Below are positions 1-5,042 of a DNA stretch of 5,047 nucleotides, in pieces. This DNA is from an uncultured Gemmatimonadota bacterium (GTDB lineage: Bacteria > Gemmatimonadota > Gemmatimonadetes > Gemmatimonadales > GWC2-71-9), in NCBI GenBank assembly GCA_946479805.1, contig CAMLHP010000152.1, forward strand, positions 1 to 5,047, read 5' to 3'. The position numbers and the translations under genes were made by a program. The first letter of the stretch is position 1, and each line of letters opens with the position of its first letter. The notes under the pieces are model-generated. The model saw only the letters and a list, made by a program, of their open reading frames with translations. It did not search any database and was not told where the DNA came from.

Positions 1-449
1 TTGTTGTCAGCTTTGTCGCAGCAGGCATAGGGGCTGCGGCTTCAATAAGCGCCAGCTCGTTCTACGCGGAGCTTGTCCGTCCCGACTGGGCTCCGCCATC
101 GTCAGTCTTCGGCCCGGTCTGGACAGTCCTGTACGCGCTCATGGGCGTCGCCGCCTGGCTTGTGTGGCGCGCGGAAGGGTTCCGGGCTGCTCGCATACCA
201 TTGATCTTGTTCCTGGTGCAGCTCGGCGTGAATGCCCTGTGGAGCTGGCTTTTCTTCGCCTGGCACCTGGGAGCCCTGGCATTCGCAGACATTCTTCTAC
301 TGTGGTTTCTCATCGCCACGACACTTGTTCTGTTCTGGCGCGTCCGCTTCGTGGCGGGGGCACTGCTGGTTCCTTATCTACTCTGGGTCAGCTTTGCTCT
401 GGTGCTTTGCTACTCCGTGTGGCAGCTCAATCCGCAACTCCTGGGCTGA
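1..449 (+). CDS. TspO/MBR family membrane protein (5'-truncated by window edge)
   Basis: Reads in frame from base 3 to a TGA at 447-449, giving 148 visible residues with no start, so the true N-terminus lies left of the window. TspO/MBR proteins are usually about 150-165 residues, so only a short piece should be missing. Family marks, numbered in the visible fragment: FYAELVRPDWAPP (20-32), FGPVWT (36-41) running into LYALMG, QLGVNALWSWLFF (73-85), LLVPYLLWVSFA (121-132) and the terminal WQLN (140-143). The protein is Trp-rich and hydrophobic, fitting five membrane helices, and would sit in the cytoplasmic or outer membrane. Known members bind porphyrins and other hydrophobic ligands and act in tetrapyrrole, oxygen or stress responses; the ligand here cannot be read. 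The next gene is 130 bases downstream, so it is probably not co-translated with it. Family assignment is firm, specific role unknown. Confidence 0.93.
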   Translation, partial: VVSFVAAGIGAAASISASSFYAELVRPDWAPPSSVFGPVWTVLYALMGVAAWLVWRAEGFRAARIPLILFLVQLGVNALWSWLFFAWHLGALAFADILLLWFLIATTLVLFWRVRFVAGALLVPYLLWVSFALVLCYSVWQLNPQLLG

Positions 450-520
450 CTGCAATGCGGCTATGGTCACTGCACCCCAGGTACCCAGACGGAACAGGTT
501 TGGTTGCGCCTTGGCGTGAG

Positions 521-564
521 GCCCTTCAGGCCAGGGCCGTGCTTCGCGGCGAAACACCCTGGCC
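521..564. repeat. Overlapping inverted repeats in the spacer before the secreted-protein gene
   Basis: Two inverted repeats share bases. GGCCAGGG (529-536) is perfectly complementary to CCCTGGCC (557-564), with a 20-base interior that itself holds TTCG/CGAA (543-546 with 550-553). GCCCT (521-525) pairs with AGGGC (533-537). The two larger stems cannot form at once. There is no T-tract after the 3' arm, so an intrinsic terminator is not supported. The 8-base stem ends 15 bases before the next ATG, so it could lie in that gene's leader. GC-rich sequence makes such pairings fairly common by chance. Confidence 0.35.
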
Positions 565-579
565 AGGCTCCCGCGCGTC

Positions 580-1131
580 ATGATGCACTCAACTTCACTC
601 CGTGTCGCCGCCTTCAGCATGGCGGCCATTCTTCTCTCATCCTCTCGAGTGGCTGGTCAGGGCACACCTGCCGCGCCCTTGCCGAACGGTCCCAGCACCC
701 CGTCGCCCGCACACGAACGGCTCGCCGTGTTTGAGGGCACGTGGACGAGTGTTGACTCTGTTCCCTCGCGCGATTCTTGCGCATGGCTCGCTGGTGGACG
801 CCGGCACATGGTCTGTCGTCGGGTCACCGAGTCCGCGAGGGGCGCACGGGAACAGATGATGATCTACAGCTATCGCAAGGCGGATTCGACGTACACGGTT
901 ACGGTCGTGCTCCCCGGTGGCCAAGTGTGGCGCTATGCGGGCAGACCCGAGGGCGATCGCTGGATGTTGTACCTCACGAACTCCGGGGCGGACCGAGCGC
1001 TTCGTCTGCGGCAGGTGATCATTGCGGCCGCCGATACCCTCCGGTTCGTTGAGGAGGCCTCGGTAGACGGAGGCCCATGGCGGCTCACCGATCCGAACGA
1101 AGACTACATCTACGTGCGGAGTCGAGAGTGA
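580..1131 (+). CDS. Small exported protein, DUF1579-like
   Basis: 183 residues. The N-terminus looks like a Sec signal peptide: Arg8, a hydrophobic stretch from about 9 to 21, then SRVAGQG with likely cleavage near residue 26. A Pro-rich linker follows to about residue 43. The mature domain begins LAVFEGTWTS (48-57), then CAWLAGGRRHMVCRR with Cys67 and Cys79, a beta-rich middle and a C-terminal VDGGPW segment. The opening 'x-G-x-W-T', the Cys-x-W-x-x-G-G...V-C-R pattern and the size resemble DUF1579-type beta-barrel proteins of unknown function; this is from pattern memory and is tentative. The two cysteines could form a disulfide in the periplasm. ATG at 580 is followed at once by ATG at 583; neither has a strong Shine-Dalgarno, and either could be used. 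It converges with the minus-strand gene downstream, only 20 bases away. No enzymatic residues can be identified. Confidence 0.8.
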   Translation: MMHSTSLRVAAFSMAAILLSSSRVAGQGTPAAPLPNGPSTPSPAHERLAVFEGTWTSVDSVPSRDSCAWLAGGRRHMVCRRVTESARGAREQMMIYSYRKADSTYTVTVVLPGGQVWRYAGRPEGDRWMLYLTNSGADRALRLRQVIIAAADTLRFVEEASVDGGPWRLTDPNEDYIYVRSRE

Positions 1132-1150
1132 CAATGCGCACCGGCGCGAA

Positions 1151-1178
1151 CTCAGGCAGGCACGTAGGTCAGCCTGAG
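1151..1178. terminator. Possible hairpin at the convergent gene junction
   Basis: CTCAGGC (1151-1157) is perfectly complementary to GCCTGAG (1172-1178), with a 14-base loop. It sits 20 bases past the stop of the plus-strand secreted-protein gene and covers the last codons of the minus-strand DHFR-fold gene, where a shared bidirectional terminator would be expected. Neither side has a U-tract, so it is not a canonical intrinsic terminator. Confidence 0.3.
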
Positions 1179-1679
1179 CACATCCTCGATCCGATCATTG
1201 GTCACCAGGCGGAGCGGCGGCCGGGGCCCGGCGAAATACGGCTTGCCGTGGCCCAGCACGACGGGATGCAGGTAGATCCGATACTCGTCAATCAGGCCTA
1301 GCTCTGTCAGGCTGTGCGCCAGGACCGGGCCAGCCACTTCGATCTCCCCGTCGGGCCCCGCCTTCAGCTCGCGGATCGCGCCTTCAAGATCATCCCCCAT
1401 GAGCGTGGCATTGGGGCCGATCGACCTGAGCGAGCGCGAGACGACCCATTTCGGCTGCTTCCGCCAGGCAGCCGCGAAGGCGTGCTCTGCTGCTTCCCAT
1501 TCAGGACGATCGTCGTCCCAGTAGCGCATGGCCTCATACACGTGGCGACCGTAGACGCTGCCCGCCTGCTGCTGAGCCTCCTCGATGAAGTGGCGGAAGA
1601 GGGTGGCGCTGGGCGCAAACGCCGTGTGGTCGACGTAGCCGTCCAGTGACTGGTTCATCCCGAAGACGAGTCGGGCCAT
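1152..1679 (-). CDS. Dihydrofolate reductase family protein (RibD C-terminal fold)
   Basis: 175 residues, near the usual length for stand-alone RibD_C/DHFR-fold proteins. Hallmarks: MARLVFGMNQSLDGYV at the N-terminus (MxxSLDGY; Asp13-Gly14), VYGRHVYEAMRYW (42-54), KWVVSRSL (77-84), NATLMGDD (90-97), IEVAGPVLAHSL (113-124), GLIDEYRIYLHPVVLGHGKPYF (128-149). These are the strands and NADPH-contacting loops of the fold; the usual Gly-Gly of the nucleotide-binding loop reads Gly-Pro here. The family reduces small molecules with NAD(P)H, but most members, including this one, have no known substrate and should not be taken as the folate enzyme. ATG at 1679 is chosen because GGAGG lies 4 bases upstream and the protein aligns from its first strand; a TTG 36 bases further out has no such support. 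It is the only minus-strand gene, divergent from the NTF2-like gene. Confidence 0.9.
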   Translation of the reverse strand: MARLVFGMNQSLDGYVDHTAFAPSATLFRHFIEEAQQQAGSVYGRHVYEAMRYWDDDRPEWEAAEHAFAAAWRKQPKWVVSRSLRSIGPNATLMGDDLEGAIRELKAGPDGEIEVAGPVLAHSLTELGLIDEYRIYLHPVVLGHGKPYFAGPRPPLRLVTNDRIEDVLRLTYVPA

Positions 1680-1683
1680 GCTG

Positions 1684-1688
1684 CCTCC
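1684..1688 (-). promoter_or_regulatory. Ribosome binding site deciding the start of the minus-strand DHFR-fold gene
   Basis: On the minus strand the sequence reads GGAGG, then CAGC, then ATG at 1679. This strong Shine-Dalgarno match supports the internal ATG over the upstream in-frame TTG at 1715. Confidence 0.75.
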
Positions 1689-1787
1689 ATTCTTCAGCGA
1701 GTCGCGAAGTGCCAATTGGGTCGTGCAATCGGTTGTAAGCTAAATCGGCTGCCTGAAAGCCGTCGTGATTTCCGGAGCAGCCCACGT

Positions 1788-1800
1788 GCGCCTCAGGCGC
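1788..1800. promoter_or_regulatory. 13-base palindrome in the divergent intergenic region (candidate operator)
   Basis: GCGCCT-C-AGGCGC is a perfect inverted repeat around one central base. It lies in the 248-base gap (1680-1927) between the divergent DHFR-fold and NTF2-like genes, about 110 bases from the first and 130 from the second. A dimeric regulator serving both directions would fit, but no regulator gene is in the window, and a GC-only palindrome can arise by chance. The rest of the gap shows no convincing open reading frame or RNA gene. Confidence 0.3.
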
Positions 1801-1844
1801 TCGGTCGCGTTGACGGCGCTGTCATCGGCAGGCGGTCACTGAAG

Positions 1845-1876
1845 TTGACAACGGAGTTGCGGAGGGGATGTATCAT
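1845..1876 (+). promoter_or_regulatory. Possible sigma-70-type promoter for the NTF2-like/nitrilase operon
   Basis: A perfect TTGACA (1845-1850) is followed by TATCAT (1871-1876), a 5/6 match to the -10 consensus. The spacing is 20 bases, longer than the optimal 17, so the pair is suboptimal. If used, transcription would begin near 1883, about 45 bases before the preferred ATG at 1928, and would exclude the alternative ATG at 1868, which overlaps the -10 region. Confidence 0.35.
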
Positions 1877-1916
1877 TCTGCAGACCGAAGGCGAGTACAG
1901 CTGCCGATTCCGGCCC

Positions 1917-1922
1917 GGGAGG
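1917..1922 (+). promoter_or_regulatory. Ribosome binding site deciding the start of the NTF2-like gene
   Basis: GGGAGG followed by 5 bases and the ATG at 1928. The spacing is near ideal. The upstream in-frame ATG at 1868 has a purine run only two bases away, too close to act as a good Shine-Dalgarno. Confidence 0.75.
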
Positions 1923-1927
1923 ACCAC

Positions 1928-2317
1928 ATGGACGCAGAGGCTGCGGTGAGAATGCTTCAGGCCTTCGCCGACGCCTGGAACCGTCACGACGTGGACGCCC
2001 TGATGTCGTTCATGTCGGACGACTGTGAGTTCGAAGCCTCTGCGGGTCCGGAAGTATCGGGCACGCGTTACGCGGGGCCCGAGGCAGTCAGGTCCGGCTA
2101 CGCGGAGGTGTTCGCCACATTCCCGGACGCGCACTGGGGTGGCGCTCGCCACTTCGTGCATGGCGATCGGGGCGTTTCCGAATGGACATTCACGGGCACC
2201 CGCACAGATGGAAGCCAGGTGGAGGTCAATGGCTGCGACCTGTTCACGTTCAGGGACGGCAAGATTGCTGTCAAGAACTCGTACCGGAAGAATCGTCCGC
2301 CCGTTTCAAGCCCGTAG
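1928..2317 (+). CDS. Nuclear transport factor 2 (NTF2/SnoaL-like) family protein
   Basis: 129 residues, the normal size of a single NTF2-like cone domain. The pattern is characteristic: an N-terminal helix with LQAFADAWNRHDVDALMSFM (10-29), DDCEFEAS (31-38), YAGPEAVRSGYAEVFATFPD (48-67), then beta strands ending VNGCDLFTFRDGKIAVKNSYR (100-120). The family includes ketosteroid isomerase, SnoaL cyclases, limonene epoxide hydrolase and many proteins of unknown function; the fold does not reveal the substrate. The protein has no signal peptide and should be cytoplasmic. The nitrilase-family gene follows 12 bases after the stop, so the two are probably one operon. A reading from ATG 1868 would add 20 residues of Arg-rich, non-conserved-looking sequence and is disfavoured. 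Confidence 0.9.
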   Translation: MDAEAAVRMLQAFADAWNRHDVDALMSFMSDDCEFEASAGPEVSGTRYAGPEAVRSGYAEVFATFPDAHWGGARHFVHGDRGVSEWTFTGTRTDGSQVEVNGCDLFTFRDGKIAVKNSYRKNRPPVSSP

Positions 2318-2329
2318 CGGAGCATGGAG

Positions 2330-3127
2330 ATGAGCACAGTCCGCATCGCCCTCGCCAACTGTCGCGTGCCCTCGACGCCGGAGGAGTCGGTCCTCGTGGC
2401 GACATCGGCAATCGCCGAGGCGGGCGGACGACGTGCGAACGTGATCTGCTTTCCCGAATGCTTCATCCCCGGATACCGATGGCCGGGCACTACGCCCCCG
2501 CCGCCGAATACCTCGTTCCTGGAGCGGGCGTGGACTGCAGTGGGGGCCGCAGCGGCGGAGGCTCGCATCACGGTGGTGCTGGGTACTGAACGTATGACCG
2601 CGAGCGGCCTGCAGATCACTGCCTGCGTGTTCAATCCGGATGGGACGGTCGCGGGTTGGCAGGACAAGGGACAGCTGGACCCTTCGGAGGAGGCCATCTA
2701 CCCCGCGGTTGCGAGGCAGCGCCGGGTCTTTACCGCCGGACCCCTGACCTTTGGCGTAGTTATCTGTCACGAAGGGTGGAGGTATCCGGAGACGGTCCGG
2801 TGGGCCGTGCGGCGAGGCGCCCAGGTCGTGTTTCATCCGCACGCACACGTCGCCGAACCCGGGAGCTACCGGCCCACCTCATTTGCCGATCCAGAGAACA
2901 CCTTCCATGAGAAGGCGATATTGTGTCGTGCGGCTGAGAACACCTGCTACTTCGCGTCGGTGAACTGCGCGAGCGAGGGCTCGGGCACCACCTCGGCGAT
3001 TGCACGGCCGGATGGTACGCTGCTGTGCTACCAACCCTACGGGCAGGAGGGCTTGCTCGTGGCGGACCTGGACCTCGAAAAAGCCACCGGGCTGCTCGCC
3101 TCCCGCTGCCGGACTTCGTCGATGTAG
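2330..3127 (+). CDS. Carbon-nitrogen hydrolase (nitrilase superfamily)
   Basis: 265 residues from ATG 2330, a usual length for a single CN_hydrolase domain. The catalytic triad is legible: Glu43 in CFPECFIPGY, Lys113 in WQDKGQLDPSEE and the nucleophile Cys146 in VVICHEGWRYPE, followed by the RRGAQVVFHPHAH segment. Family members hydrolyse nitriles, amides or N-carbamoyl groups through a thioester intermediate, usually as cytoplasmic oligomers. The sequence around the nucleophile (C-H-E-G-W) differs from the C-Y-D of many omega-amidases and from the C-W-E of classical nitrilases, so the substrate is open. Two in-frame ATGs lie at 2324 and 2330; GGAG at 2319-2322 is 7 bases from the second but 1 base from the first, so 2330 is preferred. 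It follows the NTF2-like gene by 12 bases and probably shares its transcript. The frame stays open past the TAG stop. Confidence 0.93.
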   Translation: MSTVRIALANCRVPSTPEESVLVATSAIAEAGGRRANVICFPECFIPGYRWPGTTPPPPNTSFLERAWTAVGAAAAEARITVVLGTERMTASGLQITACVFNPDGTVAGWQDKGQLDPSEEAIYPAVARQRRVFTAGPLTFGVVICHEGWRYPETVRWAVRRGAQVVFHPHAHVAEPGSYRPTSFADPENTFHEKAILCRAAENTCYFASVNCASEGSGTTSAIARPDGTLLCYQPYGQEGLLVADLDLEKATGLLASRCRTSSM

Positions 3128-3217
3128 GATGGTGTCAAGGCACAGAATCCCCAACGCTACGACTTCCGGGCAGTACCTGTCGAAACCTTGAGCCCTGGTT
3201 CGACGCTATGGTATGGA

Positions 3218-3249
3218 CTGCACAACTGCGGACCGTCCGCACGATGCAG
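3218..3249. promoter_or_regulatory. Nested inverted repeat upstream of the VOC/DHFR-fold gene pair
   Basis: Inner arms TGCGGAC (3227-3233) and GTCCGCA (3235-3241) are perfectly complementary around a single C. Outer arms CTGCA (3218-3222) and TGCAG (3245-3249) are also perfect and share almost the same centre, separated from the inner arms by 4 and 3 bases. As DNA this looks like an operator; as RNA it would fold as a two-part stem with an ACCGT loop. It lies in the 160-base gap (3128-3287), ending 38 bases before the ATG at 3288. No T-tract follows, so a canonical terminator for the upstream operon is not supported. The remainder of the gap shows only a weak promoter-like pair (TTGAGC at 3188-3193 and TATGGA at 3212-3217). 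Confidence 0.45.
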
Positions 3250-3287
3250 CCTGAACCAACGCCAGCCATTCGGCACAGGAGACCCGC

Positions 3288-3773
3288 ATGTCAAGGCAAG
3301 CCCGGAACACGATCTGTCTCTGGTTCGACCACGACGCAGAGGACGCAGCGAACTTCTACGCCAGGACCTTTCCCGAGTCATCGGTTGACGCGGTGCACCG
3401 CGCCCCGGGAGACTTCCCTGGCGGAAAGCAGGGGGATGTACTGACGGTAGAGTTCACCGTGCTGGGTCTTCCCTGCCTTGGGCTCAATGGAGGCCCGATC
3501 TTCCCGCAGACGGAGGCGTTCTCCTTCCAGGTTGCAACCGCCGACCAGGCCGAAACTGACCGGTACTGGGACGCGATCGTCGGCAACGGCGGACAGGAGA
3601 GCGCCTGCGGGTGGTGCAAGGACAGGTGGGGCGTGTCCTGGCAGATCATTCCGGTGGCCCTGACGGAGGCGATCACCGATTCCGACCGTGCGGCCGCCAA
3701 GCGCGCATTTGAAGCCATGCTGGAGATGGGCCGGATCGACGTTGCGGCCATTGAAGCAGCGAGGCGAGGATGA
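3288..3773 (+). CDS. VOC superfamily protein, PhnB/3-demethylubiquinone methyltransferase-like (PF06983 type)
   Basis: 161 residues. The pattern fits the PhnB-like branch of the vicinal oxygen chelate fold: ICLWFDHDAEDAANFYARTFPES (9-31), LGLPCLGLNGGPIF (59-72), EAFSFQVAT (76-84), DRYWDAIVGNGG (91-102), then ACGWCKDRWGVSWQIIP (106-122). This branch is often labelled '3-demethylubiquinone-9 3-methyltransferase' in databases, but it lacks a SAM-binding domain, so methyltransferase activity should not be assumed. VOC members bind metals and act in isomerisation, ring cleavage or resistance; the substrate here is unknown. AGGAG (3277-3281) six bases before the ATG supports this start. The stop overlaps the next start as ATGA (3770-3773), implying translational coupling to the DHFR-fold gene. 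The nested inverted repeat upstream may control both. Confidence 0.92.
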   Translation: MSRQARNTICLWFDHDAEDAANFYARTFPESSVDAVHRAPGDFPGGKQGDVLTVEFTVLGLPCLGLNGGPIFPQTEAFSFQVATADQAETDRYWDAIVGNGGQESACGWCKDRWGVSWQIIPVALTEAITDSDRAAAKRAFEAMLEMGRIDVAAIEAARRG

Positions 3774-4327
3774 AGCTGATAATGTGGAACCTGCAGACCC
3801 TCGATGGATCTTTCGAGGGTGCCAAGCCCTGGGACCTCGATTTCCACGAGACCGTCTGGGGCGAGGAGCTGGAGCGTTTTTCGCTGGAGCAACTGGAAGA
3901 AGCAAGCATGCTGCTCTTTGGGCGGAGAACATACGAGGGCATGGCCAGCTACTGGAGCACCGCGACCGGCGCGATCGCGGACTTCATGAATGCCATTCCA
4001 AAGGTGGCCTTTTCGCGTACGCTCCGCGCGGTGGACTGGAACAACACCCGGCTGGTGGGCGGGGACGCCGCCGATGAAGTTGCCAGGCTGAAGCAAGCCG
4101 ACGGCAAGGACATGTTCGTGTTCGGCAGCGCGGAGCTCTCCGACTCGCTACTGCGTCGGGGCCTCTTCGACGAACTTCGCATCTGCGTCGCTCCAGTGGT
4201 GCTTCGGGCCGGCTCTCCCCTTTTCAAGCCGGGCGGGCTCCGCCAGGATCTGACGCTGCTCGAGGCACGCCCGGTGTCCACCGGCGCCGTCATCCTGCGC
4301 TATGCGCTGGGGGCTTCGGCCAACTGA
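3770..4327 (+). CDS. Dihydrofolate reductase family protein (RibD C-terminal fold), second copy
   Basis: 185 residues. Fold marks: MKLIMWNLQTLDGSFEG (1-17, the xxSLDG-type strand and loop with Thr10 replacing Ser), MLLFGRRTYEGMASYW (47-62), KVAFSRTL (78-85), NTRLVGGDAADEVARLK (92-108), MFVFGSAELSDSLLRRGLFDELRI (115-138), then VAPVVLRAGSPLF (140-152). It probably binds NADPH and reduces an unidentified small molecule in the cytoplasm. GAGG at 3761-3764 lies 5 bases before the ATG, and the ATGA overlap with the VOC gene indicates a coupled pair. It differs at most positions from the minus-strand family member at 1152-1679, including an insertion after the SLDG loop (WDLDFHETVW), so the two belong to different branches rather than a recent duplication. 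The folate enzyme itself is unlikely. Confidence 0.92.
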   Translation: MKLIMWNLQTLDGSFEGAKPWDLDFHETVWGEELERFSLEQLEEASMLLFGRRTYEGMASYWSTATGAIADFMNAIPKVAFSRTLRAVDWNNTRLVGGDAADEVARLKQADGKDMFVFGSAELSDSLLRRGLFDELRICVAPVVLRAGSPLFKPGGLRQDLTLLEARPVSTGAVILRYALGASAN

Positions 4328-4382
4328 CCCCGGTTCGAGGCAGCAATGGAGGAAATGGGGCGTCCCCGCCTAGGTTTCACGG

Positions 4383-5042
4383 ATGCGGCTGATCCTGGTT
4401 CACGGCATGGGCAGGACTCCGGTGTCGATGATGCCGCTCGCTCGTCAGTTGCGCCGAGCCGGCCACGAGACGGAACTGCTGGGGTACGTGCCGGGTGTTG
4501 AGTCGTTCGGGCGGATCCGCAACCGGGTGCGCCAGCGCCTCCTGGGATCAGCGGCTGCTGGCCGGCCCTACGCCGCCATCGGCCACTCCCTGGGCGGAAT
4601 CCTGCTCAGGGCCGCGCTCGCCGACTGGCCCCACGACGTCCCGCTCCCCGAACGGCTGATCCTGCTCGGCTCCCCCAGCCGCCCGCCTCGGCTGGCCCGG
4701 AGGTTCCATCGCCAGCTTCCCTATCGCTGGATCAACGGACAATCGGGGCAGCTGCTGACCCGCGCGGATTTCTTCTCGGATCTTCCATCCGGCGTCGTGC
4801 CATGTACCGTGATAGCCGGCACCAGGGGCTGGAAGCGGGCAGGACTCCCGTTCGGCGGTGAGCCCAACGACGGGGTAGTCGCGGTGGACGAAGCTGTTCC
4901 ACCACCGGGCGGGCGCGACGAGTTCCACACGCTGCCAGTGAGCCACACCTTCATGATGAATGACCGCCGGGTGCGCGCGATGCTGCTGCAGTTACTCGCG
5001 GGAGACATGAGACACGGCGAAAACGAACGGGAGCCGAGATGA
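4383..5042 (+). CDS. Alpha/beta hydrolase, esterase/lipase-like
   Basis: 219 residues and no signal peptide; the protein starts directly with the first strand, MRLILVHGMGRTP, carrying the HG oxyanion motif (7-8). The nucleophile elbow is GHSLGG with Ser69. NDGVV places the acid at Asp163, and VSHTFMM gives His188, a complete Ser-Asp-His triad. The segment from about 97 to 116 is rich in Arg and Pro (SPSRPPRLARRFHRQLP) and could form a small basic lid or a membrane-facing patch. The pattern resembles small lipase/PGAP1-like hydrolases; acyl-ester hydrolysis is inferred, the substrate unknown. ATG 4383 is the first start after an in-frame TAG at 4371-4373; only a weak AGG (4372-4374) precedes it. 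The gap to the preceding DHFR-fold gene is 55 bases, containing a short GGGG-CGT-CCCC stem (4357-4367), so co-transcription is possible but not certain. Confidence 0.9.
   Translation: MRLILVHGMGRTPVSMMPLARQLRRAGHETELLGYVPGVESFGRIRNRVRQRLLGSAAAGRPYAAIGHSLGGILLRAALADWPHDVPLPERLILLGSPSRPPRLARRFHRQLPYRWINGQSGQLLTRADFFSDLPSGVVPCTVIAGTRGWKRAGLPFGGEPNDGVVAVDEAVPPPGGRDEFHTLPVSHTFMMNDRRVRAMLLQLLAGDMRHGENEREPR

Noticed and set aside
164..583. 139-codon plus-strand frame overlapping the TspO gene in another register
   Set aside because: The TspO frame carries all family motifs; the other register is Arg/Pro-rich shadow sequence.
637..1134. 165-codon minus-strand open frame opposite the secreted-protein gene
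   Set aside because: The plus-strand frame has a signal peptide and coherent beta-rich sequence; the antisense frame is rich in Arg, His and Pro without any motif.
1680..1715. TTG start extending the minus-strand DHFR-fold protein by 12 residues
   Set aside because: A GGAGG lies just before the ATG at 1679, and the family normally begins at that first strand.
1868..1927. Upstream ATG extending the NTF2-like protein by 20 residues
   Set aside because: The Shine-Dalgarno before 1928 is far better spaced, the extension does not look like part of the fold, and the ATG overlaps a possible -10 element.
2098..2697. 199-codon minus-strand open frame across the NTF2-like and nitrilase genes
   Set aside because: Antisense to two genes with clear family motifs and with no recognisable motif of its own.
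3125..3127. Programmed readthrough of the nitrilase TAG stop
   Set aside because: The protein is already of normal length, and no readthrough signal can be recognised; the open frame beyond it would run into the VOC gene.
3356..4096. 246-codon open frame on the minus strand, across the VOC and DHFR-fold genes
   Set aside because: It is antisense to two well-recognised genes, spans their junction, has no recognisable domain and is low in protein-like pattern; long antisense frames are expected in GC-rich DNA.
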